From the NCBI GenBank assembly GCA_046317855.1, contig JBKCVM010000015.1:1-47910 (forward strand): a stretch of DNA of 47,910 nt. The letters are read 5' to 3'. Of the stretch, positions 15,602 through 23,071 are shown in pieces. The first letter of the stretch is position 1. Each line of letters opens with the position of its first letter. The notes under the pieces are model-generated. The model was not told where the DNA came from, did not search any database, and was given only the letters and a program-made list of their open reading frames with translations. Origin of the DNA: CAIOHW01 sp046317855 (GTDB taxonomy: Bacteria > Bdellovibrionota > UBA1018). Position numbers and translations under genes: made by a program.

Positions 15602-18489
15602 TAAGTGAGCTCGGGAGCGATCAGCTCGATCTGGTAAGCTTCGATGAGATCACCAGGCTTGAGGTCATTGTAATTTTCAAGCCCGATACCGCACTCGTAG
15701 CCCTGCGCGACTTCTTTGGCGTCGTCCTTGAAACGCTTGAGCGAAGACATCTTGCCTTCGTAGATCACGCGCGAATCGCGGAGCAGGCGCACGTTTGCAC
15801 CACGCAGGATCTTTCCGTCCACAACTGCAGAACCCGCGATGGTTCCCACCTTTGGAACGGTGAAGGTCTGGCGTACTTCAGCACGACCCAAGAACTTCTC
15901 GACTTTCTTTTTATCGAGCATTCCTGCCATGGCCTTCTTCACATCATCGATGAGCTCGTAGATGATGTTGTAGCACTTGACGTCAATGTGCTCGGCCTCA
16001 GCAAGCTGGCGAGCCTTGGTCTCGGGCCTCACGTTGAAGCCGATGATGATTGCGTTTGAGGCAGAAGCCAAAAGCACATCGCTCTCTGTGATGCCGCCCG
16101 TAGCTGACAAGATGACCTTGATCTTGACCTTCTCGGTGGAGGCCTTGACGAGGCTGTCTTTGACCGCCTCGACTGATCCAAACACGTCAGCCTTGAGGAT
16201 CACCGCAAGTTCTTTCGTGGTTCCCGTCTGTACCTTCGAAAAGAGCTCTTCGAGGCTCATCTTGGCAGCAAGCGGAGCTGCCGACTTGGCTCGCGCTTGG
16301 TCGACGCGGTTCTTCACGATATCTCGAGCATCGGATTCAGTCTTGGGCGAATCGAATTTTTCTCCGGCAGAAGGCACGCCTTCAAAGCCCAAGACTTCTG
16401 CCGCCATTCCGGGAAGCACTTGTTGAATCTGCTCCCCGAGGTGGTTCATCAGTGCCTTGACCCTGCCAAAGAACTGGCCTGCAACTACGGCGTCGCCAAT
16501 GTTGAGCGTTCCGCGGCGAACGAGCAAGCTCACCACTGGGCCACGGCCCTTTTCGAGCCGTGCCTCGAGCACCGTGCCACTGGCCTGAGCCTCTGGGTTA
16601 GCCTTGAGGTCCAGTACCTCTGCTTGAAGCAGGATGCTCTCGAGCAGCTTATCAAGGTTGGTGCGCTTGATGGCCGAAACAGGGACAAACATCGTCTGGC
16701 CGCCCCAATCCTCTGCAAGCAAGTCGAGTTCGGCTAGAGCCTGTTTAATGCGCTCGGGGTTGGCCCCAGGCTTATCGATCTTGTTGACGGCGACAATGAT
16801 GGGCACCCCGGCAGCCTTGGCGTGGCTGAGCGCTTCACGTGTCTGCGGCATCACGCCATCGTCAGCGGCAACGACCAAGATCACAATGTCCGTCACGTTG
16901 GCACCGCGGGCACGCATCGAGGTGAATGCCTCGTGGCCCGGGGTGTCGATGAAAGTGATGAGCTTTCCGTCTTTTTCAATCGTATAGGCGCCGATGTGCT
17001 GTGTGATTCCGCCGGCTTCTCCGGCGGCCACGTTGGCTTCGCGAATGGCATCCAGAAGGGATGTCTTACCGTGGTCGACGTGGCCCATGATGGTCACAAT
17101 CGGGGGTCTATTCTGGAGCTGTGCTTCGGTATCAGTGACTTGCTCGATCAGAGCCTCTTCTTTGAAAGCAACGTTCTTTACTTCGTGTTGGAACTCAGGA
17201 GCGATCAATGATGCCGTATCAAAATCAATCGACTGATTGATCGTGGCCATCTGACCCATGCCCATGAGTTTTCGGAGGACATCTACCGCCTTGACGCCCA
17301 TCTGGGCAGCAAAGTCCTGGATTGCAATCGTATCTTGCATCTCAACCACGCGTTTGTGTGCAGCTGCCTGCGTGATCTGAGTCTGTTTGATCTGCTTTCC
17401 AACAGGGATCCTTTTCTTCTTCGGAAGAAAGACCATTTCTTTTTTGCGATAGTCGGCAAACCGAACGTCTTCAGGTCGAAGGTTGGCTTCACGTGGGCCG
17501 CCGCCTCGTTTTTTGGCGGCTTCTTCTTCGGCCATCTGATCCAGGCCTTCTTTGGTCATGTGGATGATTCTGAAACCATCCTTGGTGGGAACTGCGGGTT
17601 TTGCAGCCCCAGGCGTGGGAGCCGGAGGTTTGATCATGGGCTTGGGCGGCGGAGCCTTTGCCTCCACGATCGTAAGAATGCTGCGACGGGGGGCAACTGG
17701 ACGAGGAGTGAGTACGATCGGGGCCTTCTTCTTGACGGGAGCGACGACTTCAGGGGCTGGCGGCTCAGCCTGGCCCTGGCCTAAAACTGGGGCCTGAGCG
17801 GGAGTTTGGACTTCAGCTTGTGCTTGAGCTTGTGCTTGAGCTGTTTCAACCGGTTGTGGAGCCTCCTCATAAACAAGCTCAGAAGCCGCGGACCCGGTGC
17901 TCGCTTCAAGCTCTTCTGAAGGACTCTCGGTGAACTGAGATTCACTTTCGGCCTCGGGGCTTTCAACAGGCGTCATTCCACGCAGTGTGACGCCGCTTGC
18001 TGCGATCTCGATTTCACCATCAGCCTTGAGCCTTCGGCGAATAACGGCTGCCGATGCTGGTGCGGCTTTTGGAGTTGCGGATTCTTCAGTAGGAGCTGCG
18101 TCGCCGATGGGTGGGGCTGCCTTGCGGACGGTTTTGGCTGAAGACGCCTTGGTGGCAGGCTTCTTTGCTTGAGCTTCTGATGGAGAAGAGGCTGCGGGCT
18201 CGTCCGATGATTTGCGCCGCGCCTTGACTGCCTTGGACTTTGTGTCTTGGGCAACCTTTTTGGGAGCAAGCCCTTCTTTGGTCGCAAGGACCTCAGAATC
18301 AGAGAGCTCGCTCATGTGATTCTTCACTTTGATGTTCAGGTCACGCAGCTTGTCGAGCAGGGTCAAAGAATCGAGGCCAAGTTCTTTGGCCAGTTCGTAG
18401 ACCTTGGTCGGTTCCTTTTTGGCTTCGGAGGCTGCTCCTGCTGCTCCCGTTGCTGCTTGGGCGTGGGTCGTGTTCTGCGTCTCGGTCAT
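15601..18489 (-). CDS. infB: Translation initiation factor IF-2
   Basis: A GTPase that brings fMet-tRNA to the 30S subunit and promotes subunit joining. Of 962 residues, about 30-75 form the IF2 N-terminal domain (KVYELAKELGLDS, then LNIKVKNHMSELS). A long Ala/Pro/Gln-rich low-complexity linker follows, including an AQAQAQAQAE tract at about residue 216. The G domain starts near residue 462 with IMGHVDHGKTS, then DTPGHEAF and NKIDKPGA. The C-terminal domains IV ends the protein. The long N-terminal linker is common in proteobacterial relatives. It lies 38 bp downstream of nusA. Confidence 0.97.
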   Translation of the reverse strand: MTETQNTTHAQAATGAAGAASEAKKEPTKVYELAKELGLDSLTLLDKLRDLNIKVKNHMSELSDSEVLATKEGLAPKKVAQDTKSKAVKARRKSSDEPAASSPSEAQAKKPATKASSAKTVRKAAPPIGDAAPTEESATPKAAPASAAVIRRRLKADGEIEIAASGVTLRGMTPVESPEAESESQFTESPSEELEASTGSAASELVYEEAPQPVETAQAQAQAQAEVQTPAQAPVLGQGQAEPPAPEVVAPVKKKAPIVLTPRPVAPRRSILTIVEAKAPPPKPMIKPPAPTPGAAKPAVPTKDGFRIIHMTKEGLDQMAEEEAAKKRGGGPREANLRPEDVRFADYRKKEMVFLPKKKRIPVGKQIKQTQITQAAAHKRVVEMQDTIAIQDFAAQMGVKAVDVLRKLMGMGQMATINQSIDFDTASLIAPEFQHEVKNVAFKEEALIEQVTDTEAQLQNRPPIVTIMGHVDHGKTSLLDAIREANVAAGEAGGITQHIGAYTIEKDGKLITFIDTPGHEAFTSMRARGANVTDIVILVVAADDGVMPQTREALSHAKAAGVPIIVAVNKIDKPGANPERIKQALAELDLLAEDWGGQTMFVPVSAIKRTNLDKLLESILLQAEVLDLKANPEAQASGTVLEARLEKGRGPVVSLLVRRGTLNIGDAVVAGQFFGRVKALMNHLGEQIQQVLPGMAAEVLGFEGVPSAGEKFDSPKTESDARDIVKNRVDQARAKSAAPLAAKMSLEELFSKVQTGTTKELAVILKADVFGSVEAVKDSLVKASTEKVKIKVILSATGGITESDVLLASASNAIIIGFNVRPETKARQLAEAEHIDVKCYNIIYELIDDVKKAMAGMLDKKKVEKFLGRAEVRQTFTVPKVGTIAGSAVVDGKILRGANVRLLRDSRVIYEGKMSSLKRFKDDAKEVAQGYECGIGLENYNDLKPGDLIEAYQIELIAPELT

Positions 18490-18527
18490 GCTTGCTACCT
18501 ATGGGTTCAGGGGCGTTTGCGTCAGGT

Positions 18528-19901
18528 TTACTCGTTTGAGCTCTTGTCCTGTTCACGCACCAATTCACGGAGCATGGCTTCTGCCTTGCTCTTAGCGTCT
18601 GTGGATCCAGCCCCGGCTGCGGCTTCGGCAGGAGCTGCAACCAGATCTCCATGCTGAGCGTAAGCTGCAGCGGCGCGTTCTTTGAGTTTCTCTGCATTTT
18701 CGGCCTGCTCATAGCCGGGCACGCGCTGAAGCTGCTCAATCCCGGCTTCAGAAACCTGCTTCATATTCAGGAAGCCTGCGCCGTAGAGTGAGTGTGCCAT
18801 AGTTTCAGTGACGCCTTCAATGTGCTGGAGATTGAAGATCGAATCAGACGTCCTACGCTGGAGTTTTGACTTCGAGATGATGTCGAGCTTCCAGCCGGTC
18901 AGTTGCGAGGCCAGGCGTACATTCTGACCTCGGCGGCCGATGGCCAAAGAGAGCTGGTCGTCTTCGACCATGATTTCCATTGCCTTGGCTCGTTCATCCA
19001 GTCTGACCGATGAGATTTCAGCAGGCGAAAGGGCCGAGCGAACGAAGACGACTGGGTTATCCGACCAAGGAATGATGTCGATCTTTTCTCCCCGCAGCTC
19101 TTGGATCACGTTTTGAACGCGAACTCCTTTCATGCCGACGCAGGCGCCGACTGGGTCAATGTCCCGGTCCTTAGAGATCACTGCGATCTTGGCACGGGCG
19201 CCGGGTTCACGAGCGCAGAGTTTGATCTCGACGATCCCGTCTCGAACCTCAGGCACTTCAGTCTCAAAAAGCTTCATGAGGTACTTGGGTGAAGTGCGGG
19301 AGAGGTAGATTTGGGGGCCACGGGTCGTGTGGGCCACATCTGAGAGATAGGCCTGAACGCGGTCGCCCGGCTTGATCATCTCGCCTGGGATAATGTCCTG
19401 ACGAGGAAGGATCGCGTCGGTCTTGCCAAGATCGATGATCAGGTTTCCACGCTCCATGCGGCGGGCGATCCCAGTGATGACCTCGCCTTTGCGGTGAATG
19501 AATTCGTTGTAAATGATCTCGCGTTCAGCATCGCGGACCTTTTGAAAGATGACCTGCTTTGCGGTCTGCGCATCAATGCGGCCAAATCCGGGAGTCTCAA
19601 CCTTGACGCCGAGCTCATCGCCGATGCTGCAGTCCGGGTCGAGCTCACGAGCTTCGTTGAGGTTAATTTCTTCAGACTCCTCGAGCATCTCTGGCTCAGA
19701 GTCGACGACCTTTTTGAACAAGAACAGATCGATTTCGCCAGAGTCGGTGTTGTAATGGGCTTCAAGAATGGCGTTGGGTCCGTACTTTTTCTGAGCCGCC
19801 ATGAGGATCGCCTGTTCGAGGGCGCTGATGATGATTTCTTTTTTGATGCCGCGGTCCTTACCAACGGATTCGATCACGCGGGTCAGTTCGGTTGAGTTCA
19901 T
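18528..19901 (-). CDS. nusA: Transcription termination/antitermination factor NusA
   Basis: NusA binds RNA polymerase and nascent RNA and controls pausing, termination and antitermination. The 457 residues include the N-terminal polymerase-binding domain (ALEQAILMAAQKKYG), an S1 domain (GEVITGIARRMERGNLIID), the two KH domains (VGACVGMKGVRVQNVIQELR and LAIGRRGQNVRLASQLTGW), and a single helix-hairpin-helix-like C-terminal segment ending near EKLKERAAA. The start overlaps the rimP stop by 4 bp. In many bacteria NusA regulates its own operon at leader terminators, which is relevant to the hairpin upstream of rimP. Confidence 0.97.
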   Translation of the reverse strand: MNSTELTRVIESVGKDRGIKKEIIISALEQAILMAAQKKYGPNAILEAHYNTDSGEIDLFLFKKVVDSEPEMLEESEEINLNEARELDPDCSIGDELGVKVETPGFGRIDAQTAKQVIFQKVRDAEREIIYNEFIHRKGEVITGIARRMERGNLIIDLGKTDAILPRQDIIPGEMIKPGDRVQAYLSDVAHTTRGPQIYLSRTSPKYLMKLFETEVPEVRDGIVEIKLCAREPGARAKIAVISKDRDIDPVGACVGMKGVRVQNVIQELRGEKIDIIPWSDNPVVFVRSALSPAEISSVRLDERAKAMEIMVEDDQLSLAIGRRGQNVRLASQLTGWKLDIISKSKLQRRTSDSIFNLQHIEGVTETMAHSLYGAGFLNMKQVSEAGIEQLQRVPGYEQAENAEKLKERAAAAYAQHGDLVAAPAEAAAGAGSTDAKSKAEAMLRELVREQDKSSNE

Positions 19902-20566
19902 GATTTCACTCCTTGCCTGCTTGTTGCTGGCTTGCTTGTTGCTGGCTTGTCCACTTTTTTGGGCGCCCTGCTGCTATCAAAGTCGATTTCTGGGTCGAGG
20001 TTGGCCTTGGCCACCAGGGAGAGAGGAATGCGCACTCTTGCGTTACCGATACTGGACTTGAGCACTATGCTCTCTAGTTCCAGCCCCAGAAGTTCTCCCA
20101 TAAAATTTTTCTGTCGAGGATTTTGAGAAGCGTAAGCCTCGTCCCCCAGTTCATCTGCAGTCAATGGGCGGAAAGTATGGATTCTAACCTTGCGGCCCGA
20201 AAATCGAGAGTAGTCCTGGTGGCGCCGAAGCGGACGATCAATTCCTGGCGATGAGACTTCGAGTTCGTAAGCTGCTCCCCTGAATAAGGCTTGAAGCTCT
20301 GGGACTTGATCGAGTGGTTCATCGAGGGCACGAGAAACCTTGGCGCAGTCCTCAATGCCGATGGTTTTTTCAGAGTCCGCGTTATCGGCCCAGTCGATGA
20401 AAAGCCGAAGGATTTTTTCGCGGTGCGACTGAATCTCAAGATGCACCACCTCATAGCCCAGCGGGGCAACCAGTCCGTTCAGGCTGGTAATCAACCGGTT
20501 CTCAAGACTGTCGGTTAGACTGTCGGAGTGACTTTTAGGGGGTGGAGAGGTCTGGGCTGAGGTCAT
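19898..20566 (-). CDS. rimP: Ribosome maturation factor RimP
   Basis: RimP helps assemble the 30S subunit. The 222-residue protein has the expected segment GYEVVHLEIQSHREKILRLF, the C-terminal half with SSPGIDRPLRRHQDYSRFSGRKV, and a typical Leu/Val-rich beta-strand region. About 25 extra N-terminal polar residues precede the conserved region, and the C-terminus ends with a KPATSKPATS tandem repeat encoded by a duplicated 15-bp unit near 19916-19950. No good Shine-Dalgarno precedes ATG 20566. First gene of the operon; leader features lie at 20571-20673. Confidence 0.94.
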   Translation of the reverse strand: MTSAQTSPPPKSHSDSLTDSLENRLITSLNGLVAPLGYEVVHLEIQSHREKILRLFIDWADNADSEKTIGIEDCAKVSRALDEPLDQVPELQALFRGAAYELEVSSPGIDRPLRRHQDYSRFSGRKVRIHTFRPLTADELGDEAYASQNPRQKNFMGELLGLELESIVLKSSIGNARVRIPLSLVAKANLDPEIDFDSSRAPKKVDKPATSKPATSRQGVKS

Positions 20567-20570
20567 TAGC

Positions 20571-20604
20571 GCGTTGATAGAGAGCGTTGATAAAGAGCGT
20601 TGAT
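20571..20604. repeat. 13-bp direct repeats in the rimP leader
   Basis: Two full and one partial copy of GCGTTGATAGAGA/GCGTTGATAAAGA/GCGTTGAT at a 13-bp period lie immediately upstream of rimP, between its start codon and the leader hairpin. A regulatory role is possible but unproven. Confidence 0.65.
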
Positions 20605-20644
20605 CGCCTTGTAGGTCCTTCGGAAATCGGGCCGCCTTCCGGTT

Positions 20645-20673
20645 AAAAAAAAAGGCGGGCTTGTTGGCCCACC
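20645..20673 (-). terminator. Rho-independent terminator-like hairpin in the rimP operon leader
   Basis: On the minus strand GGTGGGC (complement of 20667-20673), a six-base loop and GCCCGCC (complement of 20654-20660) form a 7-bp stem with one G-U pair, followed by nine T's (20645-20653). It sits about 80-105 bp before rimP, and no other gene on that strand is upstream, so it would act as a leader attenuator rather than end a gene. On the plus strand it has no T tract. Confidence 0.7.
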
Positions 20674-20742
20674 TCAGAGTGTTCCTAAAGATGAGGGTGG
20701 GATAACACAGTGAGAAGGCAAAACCAAAGGCTTTTCAGTGGC

Positions 20743-20771
20743 TTGACACAGGCGCGCGCCGGCTTCTTAAT
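20743..20771 (+). promoter_or_regulatory. Candidate promoter for the cytochrome gene
   Basis: TTGACA (20743-20748) is a perfect -35, with a 17-bp GC-rich spacer and CTTAAT (20766-20771) as a 4/6 -10. The predicted start would fall at the ATG itself (20780), giving an almost leaderless transcript, so either the coding start is further in or the promoter is not used. Confidence 0.4.
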
Positions 20772-20779
20772 GAAGAAGA

Positions 20780-21565
20780 ATGGCTTCAGCGTCTAGGCTT
20801 TCTTCAACCAGAAAAACGCAGTCTTTCTGCATTCTTAAACTGCTCCGGCCCTCTTTTCTCATCAGAGGGTGTGGAGTGTGGGTTTTTTGGGCGGGTTTGG
20901 GTTTTGGGCTTCAAGCGGCTAGTGCAGCGACTTTGGGTCCTTCAGTCAAGATCGTTCTGATGGCCGGAGGTAGCAGTAATGAGCAGGTGCTGCGAGAAGT
21001 GCTTCCGTCCGCGGGGAGTCGCTGGGTTCTGCCCACTCTGCTCGAACAGTCCATGGCTGCCCTCACTCCAGAGGTCAGAGCACAAGTCGACTTAGTCATC
21101 TTGCGCGGAGAGTCGGGGCAACAGGCTTGGATTCCGAGGGCCTTTCTCAGTAAGGTGCAGATGCGGCTTGAAAAAGAGCAGGGCCCTTCGGCCACTCAAT
21201 TCAAGACCGTAATGCCGGCCTCGGTCCGCACACCAGAGGATCTGCCGTGGGGGACTTACGAGATCAAAGGCGTGACCCGGGTGGAGCTGACGAGCTACCA
21301 GGCGCAGTGGGGGAGCCACCTGCTCAAGCGCCGCACGGATCCAGCAGCACTTCGGGGTGAAAAGCTCTTCGTTCAGAATTGCATGTCCTGTCATGCCGCA
21401 GGGGTAACGCAGTGGAAGACCGTGGGCAGCCGTTTTTCAGAAGGATTACCTCGAGCGCTCTCGCAGCACCCGATGCGCGACGGTCTGCGCAAGCTTGATG
21501 ACCGCAGTTCTAGGGCGCTGATCAGTTACTGGAATGCTTGGCTTTCAGAGCAGGGAAAACGGTAG
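20780..21565 (+). CDS. Exported monohaem c-type cytochrome protein
   Basis: A 261-residue protein with a long N-terminus, a hydrophobic stretch (about residues 32-50, ending QAASAA) acting as signal peptide, and a C-terminal c-type haem motif CMSCH at 201-205. Residues 55-190 form a separate domain (PSVKIVLMAGGSSNEQVL..., then LPWGTYEIKGVTRVEL). The block leading into the haem (WGSHLLKRRTDPAALRGEKLF) resembles the linker seen in molybdopterin-type oxidoreductases that carry a C-terminal cytochrome, but no cofactor-binding motif is clear. A periplasmic electron-transfer role is the safe inference. It precedes gltX by 36 bp. Confidence 0.8.
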   Translation: MASASRLSSTRKTQSFCILKLLRPSFLIRGCGVWVFWAGLGFGLQAASAATLGPSVKIVLMAGGSSNEQVLREVLPSAGSRWVLPTLLEQSMAALTPEVRAQVDLVILRGESGQQAWIPRAFLSKVQMRLEKEQGPSATQFKTVMPASVRTPEDLPWGTYEIKGVTRVELTSYQAQWGSHLLKRRTDPAALRGEKLFVQNCMSCHAAGVTQWKTVGSRFSEGLPRALSQHPMRDGLRKLDDRSSRALISYWNAWLSEQGKR

Positions 21566-21601
21566 CGAATTCGCGGGCTCCCGGGCTAAAGTCGGCCGGG
21601 C

Positions 21602-23071
21602 ATGACCAGCACTACAGAAGTCCGGGTTCGTTTTGCTCCTTCGCCGACGGGATTCTTGCACATCGGCGGGGTCCGCACGGCGCTTTTTAACTGGCTCTAT
21701 GCCAGGCAGCAGGGAGGAAAGTTCCTGCTTCGCATCGAAGACACGGATCTTGAGCGCTCCGAAAAACACTTCACCGACGACATCCTGGCCTCGATGAAGT
21801 GGTTTGGGCTGACTTGGGACGAAGAGCCCCTGTACCAGAGTCGGCGCCTTGATATTTATCGCGCCAAGGCTGACGAGCTCGTGGCGCGTGGTCTTGCCTA
21901 CAAGTGCTGGTGCTCAGAGTCCGAAGTCGAAAAGATGCGCGAGGAGCTCCAGGCCGCAGGCAAAAAGCCAATGTACGATCGCAGGTGCCGCACCCGCAGC
22001 GCTCCCGGCCCGGCTGATGCCCCGTACGTGATTCGTGTCGCAATCCCACTCGAAGGCTCGATCGAATTTGACGACATGATTCGTGGGCCTATTCGATTTG
22101 AAAATACTGACCTGGATGACTTCGTTCTGATCCGTTCAAATGGAGCACCGACTTACAACCTTTCTGTTGTGGTCGATGACGTAGAGTCGCGCATGACCCA
22201 TATTGTGCGCGGAGATGATCATATCAACAACACGCCTAAGCAAATGCACCTGTACCGGCATTTCAGTTATCCGGTTCCCAAGTTTGCGCACTTGCCGATG
22301 ATTTTAGGGCCCGACAAGAAAAAGCTCTCCAAGCGCCATGGCGCGGTTTCAGCCAATGTGTATCGCGGAGAGGGTTATCTGCCTGAAACACTCCTCAACT
22401 TTTTGGCACGGCTGGGATGGTCGCATGGCGATCAGGAGATTTTTTCGATCGACGAGATGATTCGCTACTTTTCGTTTGAGCATGTGCAAGTGAGCTCGGC
22501 TGTGTTCAATGTCGAAAAGCTCCAGTGGCTGAGCGGAGCGCACATCAGGCAGGCTGATCCGGCAAGGCTTGCTTCGATTGTCGCCGAGGATTTTGGCGAT
22601 TTCTTCTCTCCCGAAGCGCTTGCGAGAGTGAAGAGCGACTTTGGAACTCGGCTCGTTGCGATCCAGCAACAGTAGGTCAAGACTCTGATAGAGCTTGCAG
22701 ACCAGCTTGTGCCGCTCTGTACTCCCGGGGTGCTTGAGTTCGATGCTTCGCTCATTAAGTGGGGCAAGGACCCTGCTACTGCTAAACCTGTGGTCAAGAA
22801 TGCGATCGCGCACATGGTGCGGGATTTTAGTGCCCGCATGGCGTCCAAGCCGAGTGCGGCCTCGCTCTCGGGACTTGGGCTTTCGCACGGCGATATCGAC
22901 GGACTGTGCAAGGTCATTTGTGAGCAGCACGGCATCAAAGTGGGCGAGTTCGTGGCCCCCATGCGCGTGGCGCTGACGGGCCGCGCGGTGAGTGCTTCGG
23001 TCTTTGATTTGCTTGCGCTGCTGGACTGGAACGTCGTTGAAGGACGCCTTAAAAAACTGGAGTCGCTCTGA
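21602..23071 (+). CDS. gltX: Glutamyl-tRNA synthetase, interrupted by an in-frame TAG
   Basis: Attaches glutamate to tRNA-Glu (and, where GatCAB is used, to tRNA-Gln). The catalytic part is clear: RFAPSPTGFLHIGG (HIGH-type motif at residues 20-23) and KLSKR (KMSKS-type, residues 241-245). The frame meets TAG at 22673-22675 (codon 358). It then continues without another stop for 131 codons (VKTLIELADQLVP..., HMVRDFS..., VALTGRAVSASVFDLL...) to a TGA at 23069-23071. The whole frame, 489 residues plus stop, has the usual GluRS length, and the downstream part is the end of the anticodon-binding domain. The TAG follows CAG CAA CAG and probably replaces a single residue. The final TGA overlaps the metG ATG by one base. 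A truncated 357-residue protein would lack much of the anticodon-binding domain. Confidence 0.92.
22673..22675 (+). other. In-frame TAG within gltX
   Basis: The only interruption of the gltX frame. Conserved sequence on both sides is in the same frame, so this is a single-codon substitution (for example CAG or CGG to TAG), not a frameshift or fusion. It may be a mutation, an assembly error or a read-through site. Confidence 0.9.

Noticed and set aside
21602..23071. Genome-wide reassignment of TAG to a sense codon.
   Set aside because: Several clearly complete genes in this window end in TAG (pyk, the 352-residue membrane protein, the Hcp-like protein and DedA), so TAG is used as a normal stop.
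22709..23071. A separate gene for the gltX C-terminal part starting at GTG 22709.
   Set aside because: Conserved GluRS sequence continues in the same frame on both sides of the TAG, including the VKTL block before 22709, and there is no ribosome-binding site at the GTG. A split GluRS is not excluded but needs evidence.
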